Of a stretch of 18,286 nt of DNA, positions 6,143 through 15,100 are shown piece by piece (the first letter of the stretch is position 1; each line of letters starts with the position of its first letter). The position numbers and the translations under genes were made by a program. The notes under the pieces were generated by a model that was not told the origin of the DNA, did not search any database, and was given only the letters and a program-made list of their open reading frames with translations. This stretch comes from Coprococcus sp. (lineage in GTDB: Bacteria > Bacillota > Clostridia > Lachnospirales > Lachnospiraceae). Location of the stretch: NCBI GenBank assembly GCA_016297325.1, contig JAEDGW010000049.1, positions 1-18,286 of the forward strand, written 5' to 3'.

Positions 6143-8785
6143 TTACTTCTTAAGCTGTGCAAGTCTCTCGGCAACCTGCTCTGACATCTCTGTGTACTTG
6201 GCAAGCTTTGCCTTCTCCTCCTCAACCTTTGCGGCTGGGGCCTTGTCTACGAACTTTGGATTTGCAAGCATTCCTGATGCACGCTTGATCTCTCCGGCAA
6301 GCTTTGCAGCCTCCTTCTCAAGACGCTCGATCTCCTTGTCGATATCCACAAGTTCCTCAAGAGGGATATATACAGCGGCATCGTGGATCAGTGTTGACAC
6401 TGCATTCTCATCGATTCCTGCCTTGTCAGCCTGTACATGTACCTCGCTGGCATAACCCAGTGTGGCAAAGAAGCTCTTTGATGACTCAAATATATATCTC
6501 ACATCCTCCTTGGCAGATACGACATAGACCTTTGCCTTTCTGCTAGGTGGTACGTTCATTCCTGTACGAAGGTTTCTGATGGCACGGACTGCTGCCTTGA
6601 TAGTATCAACAGCTGCCTCGTCAGCCTCGAAGTTCCACTCATCTGTGTACTCAGGCCACTTGGAGATCATGATCGACTCCTCCTCGTCCTGAATATTGCA
6701 GAAGATCTCCTCTGTGATAAATGGCATGTATGGGTGAAGAAGCTTAAGCGCCTGGATCAGAACTGTCTTAAGTGTCCAGAGCGCTGCTGCCTTTGTCTCA
6801 TCCTCATCGTTGTAGAGACGAGGCTTAACCATCTCGATATACCAGTCACAGAACTCCTCCCAGATGAAGTCGTATACCTTGGATACAGCGATACCAAGCT
6901 CGAACTTCTCCATGTTGTCCGTCATCTCTTTTGCAAGTGTGTTGACCTTGGAGAGGATCCAGCGGTCAGCTATTGTGAGGTCAGACAGCTTCACATTTGA
7001 GAAATCTGCCTTCTCCATGTTCATCATGATGAAACGTGTTGCGTTCCAGATCTTATTTGCAAAGTTTCTGGAATTCTCAACTCTCTCCCAGTAGAAACGC
7101 ATATCGTTTCCAGGGGCATTTCCTGTGATCAGTGTCAGACGAAGGGCATCTGCGCCGTACTTATCTATAACCTCAAGTGGGTCGATACCATTTCCAAGGG
7201 ACTTACTCATCTTACGTCCCTGGTCATCTCTTACAAGTCCGTGGATCAGCACATGCTTGAATGGGCTCTTGCCTGTCTGCTCAAGCGCTGAGAATACCAT
7301 ACGGATTACCCAGAAGAATATGATGTCGTATCCGGTTACAAGCACGCTTGTAGGATAGAAATACTCATACTCAGGTGTCTTGTCCGGCCAGCCAAGTGTT
7401 GAGAATGGCCACAGTGCCGATGAGAACCAAGTATCGAGGGTATCCTCATCCTGTGTGAGGTGTGTGCATCCGCATTTTGGACATACGGTAGGTGTCTCAC
7501 GGCTGACGATGGTCTCACCGCACTCGTCACAGTACCATGCAGGTATTCTGTGTCCCCACCAGAGCTGTCTTGATATACACCAGTCACGGATGTTCTCAAG
7601 CCAGTGGATGTATGTCTTGTCGAACTGCTCAGGTACAAATGAAAGCTCGTCTGTCTTGATGATGTCAAGAGCAGCCTGGCCCATCTCCTTCATGCGGACG
7701 AACCACTGAGGCTTGATCATTGGCTCTACTGTTGTCTTACATCTGTCATGTGTTCCTACGTTGTGGCTGTGTGGAACTACCTTTACGAGAAGTCCAAGTG
7801 CGTCAAGGTCTGCCACCATCTGCTTTCTTGCCTCGTAGCGGTCCATGCCTGCGTACTTGCCGCCCAGCTCGTTGATGGTTGCATCATCGTTCAGTATATT
7901 GATCTCCTCGAGATTATGACGCTTTCCAACCTCGAAATCGTTAGGGTCATGTGCAGGTGTGATCTTTACACATCCTGTTCCGAACTCCTTGTCAACGTAT
8001 GGATCTGCGATAACTGGGATCTGTCTGTCTGTGAGTGGCAGCTCCAGCATCTTTCCTACTATATCTGTGTATCTCTCATCGTCAGGATTTACTGCAACGG
8101 CTGTATCTCCGAGAAGTGTCTCAGGTCTTGTGGTTGCTATCTCGACAAATCTTCCAGGCTCGCCAACTACAGGATAGTTGATGTGCCAGAAGAAGCCGTC
8201 CTGCTCCTCATGGATAACCTCTGCATCTGATATGGAAGTCTTACATACTGGACACCAGTTGATGATCCTTGAGCCCTTGTAGATGTAGCCCTTATCGTAC
8301 AGTCTTACAAATACTTCCTTTACAGCCTTGGAACATCCCTCGTCCATGGTGAATCTCTCTCTGTCCCAGTCAGCGGATGAACCCATCTTCTTGAGCTGGC
8401 TCACGATACGGTTGCCGTACTCTTCCTTCCATGCCCATGCATGCTTTAAGAACTCTTCACGGCCGATCTCTTTCTTATCTATTCCCTGCTCCTTCAGCTT
8501 CTCTGTAACCTTGACCTCGGTTGCGATGGCTGCGTGGTCTGTACCAGGCTGCCACAGTGCTGAGTAGCCCTGCATTCTCTTGAATCTGATCAGTATATCC
8601 TGCATTGTATTGTCCAGGGCATGTCCCATGTGGAGCTGTCCTGTTACATTTGGAGGTGGCATAACAATGGTAAATGGCTTCTTGCTCCTGTCAACCTCTG
8701 CGTGGAAATACTTCTTCTCCTCCCACTTTCTGTAGAGTCTGTCCTCTATCTGGGAAGGATCATATGTCTTCTCTAACTCTTTCAT
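6143..8785 (-). CDS. valS: Valyl-tRNA synthetase
   Basis: Class I aminoacyl-tRNA synthetase charging tRNA-Val in the cytoplasm. 880 residues, the usual size. The HIGH-type signature is PPPNVTGQLHMGH (43-55), the editing (CP1) domain carries TTRPETLLGDTA (218-229), the zinc-type cysteine pairs are C419/C422 and C435/C438, and the KMSKS loop is at 525-529. The C-terminal 70 residues form the Lys/Glu-rich coiled-coil tRNA-binding arm typical of ValRS. The ATG at 8785 is chosen: AGGAAG lies six bases upstream and the protein begins with the conserved LEKTYDP. The frame stays open 39 codons further upstream, but that stretch is T-box leader RNA. Expression is expected to be controlled by that leader in response to uncharged tRNA-Val. 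folC, a frequent downstream neighbour in other Firmicutes, is absent here. Confidence 0.98.
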   Translation of the reverse strand: MKELEKTYDPSQIEDRLYRKWEEKKYFHAEVDRSKKPFTIVMPPPNVTGQLHMGHALDNTMQDILIRFKRMQGYSALWQPGTDHAAIATEVKVTEKLKEQGIDKKEIGREEFLKHAWAWKEEYGNRIVSQLKKMGSSADWDRERFTMDEGCSKAVKEVFVRLYDKGYIYKGSRIINWCPVCKTSISDAEVIHEEQDGFFWHINYPVVGEPGRFVEIATTRPETLLGDTAVAVNPDDERYTDIVGKMLELPLTDRQIPVIADPYVDKEFGTGCVKITPAHDPNDFEVGKRHNLEEINILNDDATINELGGKYAGMDRYEARKQMVADLDALGLLVKVVPHSHNVGTHDRCKTTVEPMIKPQWFVRMKEMGQAALDIIKTDELSFVPEQFDKTYIHWLENIRDWCISRQLWWGHRIPAWYCDECGETIVSRETPTVCPKCGCTHLTQDEDTLDTWFSSALWPFSTLGWPDKTPEYEYFYPTSVLVTGYDIIFFWVIRMVFSALEQTGKSPFKHVLIHGLVRDDQGRKMSKSLGNGIDPLEVIDKYGADALRLTLITGNAPGNDMRFYWERVENSRNFANKIWNATRFIMMNMEKADFSNVKLSDLTIADRWILSKVNTLAKEMTDNMEKFELGIAVSKVYDFIWEEFCDWYIEMVKPRLYNDEDETKAAALWTLKTVLIQALKLLHPYMPFITEEIFCNIQDEEESIMISKWPEYTDEWNFEADEAAVDTIKAAVRAIRNLRTGMNVPPSRKAKVYVVSAKEDVRYIFESSKSFFATLGYASEVHVQADKAGIDENAVSTLIHDAAVYIPLEELVDIDKEIERLEKEAAKLAGEIKRASGMLANPKFVDKAPAAKVEEEKAKLAKYTEMSEQVAERLAQLKK

Positions 8786-8880
8786 CTCATTCTTCCTTTC
8801 TATTGCTGCTGATTTCCTGCCGTCTGAAAACTCCGGTCCGGATTGTTTACTCCGCAGTTTTTGTTTCTTATGCACTACAC

Positions 8881-8918
8881 AAAAAAACCGCCCTCCGGGC
8901 ACCTGGCCAGAAGGGCGG
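8881..8918 (-). terminator. T-box regulated terminator hairpin of valS leader
   Basis: On the minus strand CCGCCCT pairs with AGGGCGG, with further G/C pairing inside, followed by seven Ts at 8887-8881. This is the alternative to the antiterminator helix just upstream and stops transcription when tRNA-Val is charged. Confidence 0.9.
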
Positions 8919-9125
8919 GTATAATATCCGCGTTACCACCTTGTTTTGTATCTCATCTTATCCTATAACGGGAACGCCCCGGCATGACCTACTATAGTTT
9001 CAGCCATGCAGCTCAGAAGCTACCTTCACATGTATCTGTCAGGAAAGGTCTCACAGCTACAAACCTCTCTCTCTGTCTGACTACCCATGCTACTCCTCTT
9101 CGTCACAGCATTTGCTTTTATTATA
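8881..9125 (-). promoter_or_regulatory. T-box riboswitch leader of valS (tRNA-Val responsive)
   Basis: The minus-strand leader has the order expected of a T-box. Near the 5' end are GACGAAGAGGAGTAG (about 9108-9094, stem I base with the AG-rich bulge) and the CAGAGAGAG stretch of distal stem I. The conserved antiterminator sequence AAGGTGGTAACGCGG lies at 8942-8928, followed by the terminator hairpin. A GTA valine codon at 9023-9021, preceded by GAAG on the 3' side of stem I, is the candidate specifier; its exact placement needs folding. Function: an uncharged tRNA-Val pairs with the specifier through its anticodon and with the antiterminator bulge through its CCA end, allowing read-through into valS, whose ATG is about 95 bases downstream. 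Confidence 0.93.
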
Positions 9126-9131
9126 TTTGTG

Positions 9132-9161
9132 ATAGTACAACATAGACCCGCTTTCCGTCAA
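9132..9161 (-). promoter_or_regulatory. Candidate sigma-A promoter for the valS T-box transcript
   Basis: TTGACG (9161-9156), an 18-base spacer, and TACTAT (9137-9132) on the minus strand. The predicted start near 9125 is just ahead of T-box stem I. The -35 begins eight bases past the stop of the TPR gene, and no terminator hairpin separates the two, so read-through from upstream would also pass the T-box. Confidence 0.65.
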
Positions 9162-9169
9162 GCACTATA

Positions 9170-10006
9170 TCATCCTATCTGGTTTCTGAATTCATCCTTA
9201 AGTGCACTGAGGATCGAATCCATTCTCCTGTCATAATCCTCTATATCTCCGTGCATTCTGTTGTACACGGCCTTCTGCACTTTGTTGTATATGGACATCT
9301 CATGGACATCCTCCTTGGAGTCCGCCACCTCATTCATCAGGTCATCCAAAAAGCCCGCCGGCATTCCCCTCTTCCTTATCTCACGCTGGAGTGTTGCCGT
9401 ATCCACAGTCACCGCCATGACGCAGAAATATTCTATGAGGGATTCGTTGTTCTTGTTGAGTGCAAATGCCCTTATAAAACAATTCTTTGCCTCCTCAAGC
9501 TGGAGGTTGCCCGCCATAGCAACGCCCTTGTTGTGGTATATATTTCCCAGGAACTCATCGTACTCGTCATGGGATTCCTTGTACTCTATGATATCGTCGT
9601 ATATGGCATCAGCCTTGATGTAATGCTTGTACATCATGTAGCTGTCGGCTCTCTTCTTGTCAAGTTCATACGGCTTGAGTGTACGGATCCTCTTGCACTC
9701 GTTCATGAAATCCTTGACCTCGTCCTTGCTGTAGAATTCACCATATGTAAGTATCTCTACCATCAGATCCTGTATATACACATTCTTCTGGTTCAGCATA
9801 TCTACTTTATCTGCCAGATCGCCCATGTCTATAGCATCCCTCAGCCATGCTGTAAGCCTGTCTCCCAGGTCATCCTTTCCCACCAGAACCATGTTATTGA
9901 AAATGTAGTAACACAATTCTTCGTAGGAGTACACGCTTATCTTGGTATTGAGAAATGTATACGGATTGTCCGCCGTTTTAGTTTTACAAATTATAATTCC
10001 ACTCAT
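9170..10006 (-). CDS. Uncharacterised TPR-containing protein, third gene of the Hsp70-like/solenoid module
   Basis: 278 residues, no signal peptide or membrane segment, so cytoplasmic. I do not recognise a named family. Residues about 118-185 read as two tetratricopeptide-like helix pairs; the second (near 152-185, with NKGVAMAGNLQLEEAKNCF in the middle) is a clear TPR consensus with the G-x-x-x-A and A-x-x-x-F spacing. The rest is predicted helical and charged. TPRs normally bind other proteins, so an adaptor or client-binding role next to an Hsp70-like protein is a reasonable inference. ATG start with AAGGTGAT six bases upstream. It lies 76 bases after the Hsp70-like gene in the same direction and is probably on the same transcript. 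Its stop is directly followed by the valS leader promoter. Confidence 0.8.
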   Translation of the reverse strand: MSGIIICKTKTADNPYTFLNTKISVYSYEELCYYIFNNMVLVGKDDLGDRLTAWLRDAIDMGDLADKVDMLNQKNVYIQDLMVEILTYGEFYSKDEVKDFMNECKRIRTLKPYELDKKRADSYMMYKHYIKADAIYDDIIEYKESHDEYDEFLGNIYHNKGVAMAGNLQLEEAKNCFIRAFALNKNNESLIEYFCVMAVTVDTATLQREIRKRGMPAGFLDDLMNEVADSKEDVHEMSIYNKVQKAVYNRMHGDIEDYDRRMDSILSALKDEFRNQIG

Positions 10007-10082
10007 ATGTGTATCACCTTTTTATATATGTCACCTGCAGACATCTGCAAATCTATTTGTAATGCCGAGCTTTAAATCCGCA

Positions 10083-12140
10083 TCATTCGCCCGGATCAAA
10101 ATGCTGTCCCCTCAGATATGACGGTATGGTAAATGCTGGAGTTTCATCGGGATCCTCGTCGCCTGAATCACCCTCGTCGGAATCTTCTTCGTCGGGGTTT
10201 TTTTCATCAGAAGCATCCTCGTCGGACTTTTCCGCACCCAAATCATCCAAATCTGGGCTTGAAGCATCTAAGGCTTCATCGTCAAAATCTGAGCTTGAAG
10301 TACCTGCGGACTCGTCATCTGAATCTGCATCCGTAAGATCATCTTTCAGATCTGCTCTGCCCGGATCTCTGTATCCTGCTTCTGAATCATTCCTATCTTC
10401 TGACAAGGCATTTCCTTCATCCACAGAAACACCTGCCTCACCATCTGCACCTGACGATTCTTCCAAATTCTCATCTGCAGCATATATGTCATGTTCACTG
10501 TCGCCATCTGTACCTGTATTTTCTTCTGTGTCCGGATCTGCTTTGTCTGTTGATCCGGCACTTATCACATTTGCCGCAGGGACATCATCCGTAAGCGGCT
10601 GGACCGGTGAAGCCGTTCCATAGAACACAAGCGGCTCTTTCTCAGGCTCCGCTGTGTCCATAACCAGATCGTCGTCATTCACTGAGTCCACATCTTTTTT
10701 CTCAAGATCAGGTCTGTGTGCTGCCTTTGGTGCACCCGGGTCATCGCTTCTCAGCTCATCCGTATCGCCCTCGGCCGCCCTCACTATCTCGGCCTGTCTC
10801 TCCGCCTCAAGCTTCTGCGCACGTTTCCGCTTTATGGCAGCTATATCAAATTCTTTTCTGTATATCTTATTTGTACTTGGGTACAGACTTCCAAATCCCA
10901 GATCACGTATAACTATGGCTCCCTTGTCCGAACCATAATACTCCACCTCTATCGAGAGCTTTGTGGTCTTGTTCGGTCTAGCCGGAAGTCCATAGATCTC
11001 TACTGTCTCACGCAATTCTTCTTCAGTCAGTATGTCCTGATATACTATCTGTATCCTGCGTGTCGCATCCAGAAATACTTCTATCTTGCCCCTGGTGTTG
11101 AACCACTCAAGACCGCCGTAGGCTATCGGCCAGAATGTATTTTTCTCATCCATGAGATTGATTCCGATATTTGTCTTGACTGTCTCCTCGGTATCTATGA
11201 AATACCTGCTGAGTGACTCTGTATATATGCCGCCAAGCGACCTGTAACAGGCACCCTTCGTATATATATTCTGTCCTACAAATACTCTCCTGCCCCGACA
11301 GAGGACTGTGGCTGACTGTTTCATCCAGTTCTCCGCAAATCCTACGCCCGTCAGATATACCGACGACACGAATACCTGTGCCATGCTCTCACGCACCACA
11401 TCGGCAAATGCCTCATCCATGTCCTCATGGTATCTTCCAAATCGTCTCATATTTATCCGGTCATGATAATCCGTATGTTCCACAGTCACTATGAGTGGAT
11501 ACTTTCTCGTCATATCTATTCTGTAAAAATCAAGACCGTTTCTTCCAAAATCAAACAGACCGACGCTGTTATTTCTGAGCGGCTCAGGCTGTGCAAATAT
11601 ATAGCAGAGGCCGCTGTCTAGATGACTTACTATATTGAACTGGTCATGTCCAAGTCTAAGAGCGGATCTGAGTCCTCTGACTGCCTGTATTATCTGCGGA
11701 TCAGTATCTGCAACTGTAACCGTAAGCTTCTTGATCGTGAATCCACCTATCTGATCTGTGAACTGCTTTATATGGAGCACCATCATCTTGACCAGAAGAT
11801 CACTGGCCTTGTACTCTCTGCCCTCCACATCGATTTTTTCCTTTCGGAGAGTCTTCTCATATATCTGATCCACCACAGTTCCGTTGTCTTCAAATCTATA
11901 GGCGGAAGCCTTGGCGCCAACACTCCATCCAGACAGGTCTATGAATTTATAGCACTCTCCCTGTGTATCTCCTATTCTCTTGTGATATGCACTATAGAAC
12001 ATAATGTTAGGAAGCATATAAGTGTCCTTTGCCTCCTTGTGATACACAGACTCCGGCTCATGTGTATCGGCATTATAATAACTAAGCTGTGTATATTCCG
12101 GTCCAAGATCCAGACCAAGATACAACTGTGTGTCAGCCAT
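10083..12140 (-). CDS. Divergent Hsp70/actin-fold protein with acidic disordered tail (DUF5716-like)
   Basis: 685 residues. The first about 310 follow the actin/Hsp70 ATPase order. Phosphate-1 strand: LGLDLGPEYTQ (8-18). Connect region: residues 136-184, ending SHLDSGLCYIFAQ, aligned to DnaK's NEPTAAALAYG. Phosphate-2: LFDFGRNGLDF (195-205). Adenosine-type loop: YLTGVGFAENW (262-272). Final helix: KGACYRS (295-301). The P1-to-P2 distance (D11 to D197) equals that of DnaK, but only about 68 residues separate P2 from the adenosine loop, against about 145 in DnaK, so subdomain IIB is reduced. P1 and P2 have lost glycines and threonines used for phosphate contact, so ATP hydrolysis is doubtful. 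Residues 320-425 are beta-rich, possibly a substrate-domain remnant. Residues about 455-668 are an Asp/Glu/Ser linker, then TIPSYLRGQ. ATG at 12140 with AAGGAGG eight bases upstream. It lies 23 bases after the 1188-residue gene. Function unknown. Confidence 0.82.
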   Translation of the reverse strand: MADTQLYLGLDLGPEYTQLSYYNADTHEPESVYHKEAKDTYMLPNIMFYSAYHKRIGDTQGECYKFIDLSGWSVGAKASAYRFEDNGTVVDQIYEKTLRKEKIDVEGREYKASDLLVKMMVLHIKQFTDQIGGFTIKKLTVTVADTDPQIIQAVRGLRSALRLGHDQFNIVSHLDSGLCYIFAQPEPLRNNSVGLFDFGRNGLDFYRIDMTRKYPLIVTVEHTDYHDRINMRRFGRYHEDMDEAFADVVRESMAQVFVSSVYLTGVGFAENWMKQSATVLCRGRRVFVGQNIYTKGACYRSLGGIYTESLSRYFIDTEETVKTNIGINLMDEKNTFWPIAYGGLEWFNTRGKIEVFLDATRRIQIVYQDILTEEELRETVEIYGLPARPNKTTKLSIEVEYYGSDKGAIVIRDLGFGSLYPSTNKIYRKEFDIAAIKRKRAQKLEAERQAEIVRAAEGDTDELRSDDPGAPKAAHRPDLEKKDVDSVNDDDLVMDTAEPEKEPLVFYGTASPVQPLTDDVPAANVISAGSTDKADPDTEENTGTDGDSEHDIYAADENLEESSGADGEAGVSVDEGNALSEDRNDSEAGYRDPGRADLKDDLTDADSDDESAGTSSSDFDDEALDASSPDLDDLGAEKSDEDASDEKNPDEEDSDEGDSGDEDPDETPAFTIPSYLRGQHFDPGE

Positions 12141-12163
12141 ATCTGTTTCCTCCTTATGAAAAA

Positions 12164-15100
12164 TCACAATAACATCAGATTTGCATCAAAGAAATGGCTG
12201 TTGTACAGGTATGTGTCCATATCCTGTATCAGCTCATGGTCATTTCTCTTCTCCTGGCTTACCAGCATGCTGTTGATCAGTTCAAAACTGCTGTTTCCCT
12301 CTTTGTGGAAATTCTCGTTTTTCAGTATGTCGCTCTCAACAACAACGGATGTTCCGACAACCCCGTCGATGGAATATATCAGGGACTCTCCGTGGAATAC
12401 CACTACTTCCTTCACATATACTCCAGGGATGATCTCTGTCATCCTCTCTGATTTGTAGTTCGCCATACTGCTGCTCTCCTGTCCAAAGCTGTAGCTAACC
12501 CATACCTGTCTGCCTCTTTCGCCCTTGAAGATCACATATGTCTTGAACTTCATGTCACCAGGCAGTTTGACAAATGCCTCAAATTTTCTGAAGAACGGAA
12601 GTATCTTGCCGAACTCCACGAACTGTTTGACATTTGTCTTGATCCATTCCCTCTGCTCCTCGCTGTATCTGCCGCTTCTGTTACTGAAATAGTACAGCAG
12701 GCTCATGCGGGATATCTCATCTTTGATATTGTCCCTGCTGATCTCCCTGTACAGATCCTCCATTATATTTGAAGGTATCTTCTGATCCTTGATAAAATAC
12801 TGATGTGCACAGTATCTGAGGAAAGCCTTTACAACCATTCCCCTGCTTCTTCCGCGGTAGTACACCTCAAATATATCGTAGATCGACTCTATATAACCGT
12901 CCGCAAACATCATCTGTGCAAGTATGTTCTCGGACAACATATCGATATTTCTGTAGTTTGAATTCACTGATTTGAAGAGATTTGCCATCTCCTCAAGCGA
13001 ACCATTGTAATTGTTTATGAGATATGAGAGTATCTTCTGTCCGGCATATCCTCTTCTGTATATATACACACATATGGATATGAGCAGTCTGCTCTCGTCA
13101 TACCTCTTGTCATCTATTCCAAATTCAGCTATCTTGATGAGCTCATCTATGTCCACATCCACATAGCCAAATCTGTACATTCCCTCAAATGCCCTCTCAT
13201 ACATATCAAGCACGATATAGTATGTATTTATCCTCGACGCATATGAAGGATCGACATAATCCAAATCTATCTTGGAGAGATACCTGCCAAGTATATCAGC
13301 GTCAAAGTTCTCATGATAATACTCCACCATATGGGTGAGAGCTTCCTGGCGGACCTTATAGCTGACCTCCGGACACAGAACTATGTCTCTTGCAAGGTTG
13401 ATCTCCTTTGCATCCCTGTGGGTAAATATATCTATGTCATTGTACAGGAAGAGCAGATATCTGTAATCCCTCGGGCTGTACTCATGACATACCTCCAGAT
13501 AGCTTCTCTCATCAACAATACGCTCAAGCCTGTATGGAACCGTGCTCACATATCTTCCACCGCCTTCGTCCAGCATGGTGATGATCGCTGACGGAGAAAG
13601 GATCTCCACGTATGCCTCACCGTTCTCGACCGGCACCTTCACTTCACCGCCAAGCTCACTATGGGTCACAAGTATGTGTGTGATATTCTCGTTATCGCAC
13701 ACGAATTTTCTCTTGAATATAATGTTTATCAGCTTGCTTGCAAACTCCGGTTTGACAGTCTCAGGGTCAAGAAATTCGTCATATATGACCGTGAGGTCAT
13801 CATTCACACGCCCCTGAAGAATCATCTTCTCCATAAATCTCTCTATGGCAGGCACAAAGTCGGTATACACAGCTTTCTGACTTTCTTTGTTCATGATCAC
13901 GTTGGCATATATATACGCAAGCTCCTCGTCAGTGAGAACATTCTTGTAACTGAAATATCTGAGAATAGCTTCAGGTATCACATCATAATGCCTCTTGTCC
14001 ATACTTCTTATAAAGCACTCATTCAGTCCCACATATTTGAGATCCTTCTCCGAGGCGTCGCTGTAATATACGTGATATTCCGGATCGTACATTTTGTTCT
14101 TTATAAGAATGCCGCATATCGCATCGAGAGTAGTCTTGTCGTGACGTCTGTCATATATCTGCTCCAGCATACGGAATGCGTGCTCATCGAAATTCCTCTG
14201 TCTGGAGGCCGTCTTTACAAACTCCACGATCACATCCTCTGACACAAACTCATTTCTCATGCCCCATCGGAGCGCTGCGATCTCAAGCGGAGCTATCTTC
14301 TTCATCATGAGAGGCTGCTTATTGAACATATCACATATCTCAAAATAAATGACCGGACTGTTCACGCCCTCATTGAAAAGCTTCTGTATATCGTCATAGA
14401 GAACCCATTTGTCCTCTGTATAATTCACATCCACAAAAAGGAGGATCCAGAAATAGAATAAACGATCCTTTTTGCTCGTCTCAAACTTCTCCCTGACCAT
14501 CCTTGCGGTCTTATCTATGAGGAATTTCTCCCTGCGCAGGAGGGATTTGAGGTAGCTCAGATAGCACTTCTCCATATCCTCCATACTTGTGAAGTTGGCA
14601 TCAGCATCTATCCTGAGGAATTCCTGCTCCACAAATTCTGTATGGCCCTCAAGTATCTGCATATGCAGAAGTCCCAGTCTGTACATACCATATTCCGGTC
14701 TGTATTTTATCAGCGTGTTAAGTGCTGACCTGGTCTCCGCTATATATTTGTTCAGGTCGATCTTGTCTGTTCTGAAATCGATGTATGCCCTTACGAGCGT
14801 CTCCTCGGCTCTCTTTATCGTAAATCTGGTCTGCCTGCTCTTCGGTGTCATCTTGACTACCTCAGGCTTCCTGATGCTGACCCTGATCCTCATATTCTGA
14901 TATGTATTCCATATATAGATATATCCCGCCGACTCGCCGTCATGGATCTTCTGTGGATCTATCAGGAAAGTGAGCTCAAATGTGTTGCCATCGAAGCTGT
15001 CCCATTTGAGGACACTTGTCTCAGGTATGAGGAAATCACAGTCAGATGCTATCTTCGTATTGGTATATCCCCACGTATTCTTTGTTATAGTAACCGACGC

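Noticed and set aside
8786..8902. 39-codon N-terminal extension of ValS
   Set aside because: The stretch is the T-box leader (terminator and 3' portion), and the AGGAAG-backed ATG at 8785 starts at the conserved ValRS N-terminus.
10126..10623. Serine-rich plus-strand reading frame
   Set aside because: It is the complementary shadow of the Asp/Glu/Ser-rich tail of the Hsp70-like protein; no ribosome site and extreme composition bias.
11622..12458. 278-codon plus-strand open frame
   Set aside because: Antisense across the end of the solenoid gene and the start of the Hsp70-like gene; no ribosome site or family resemblance.
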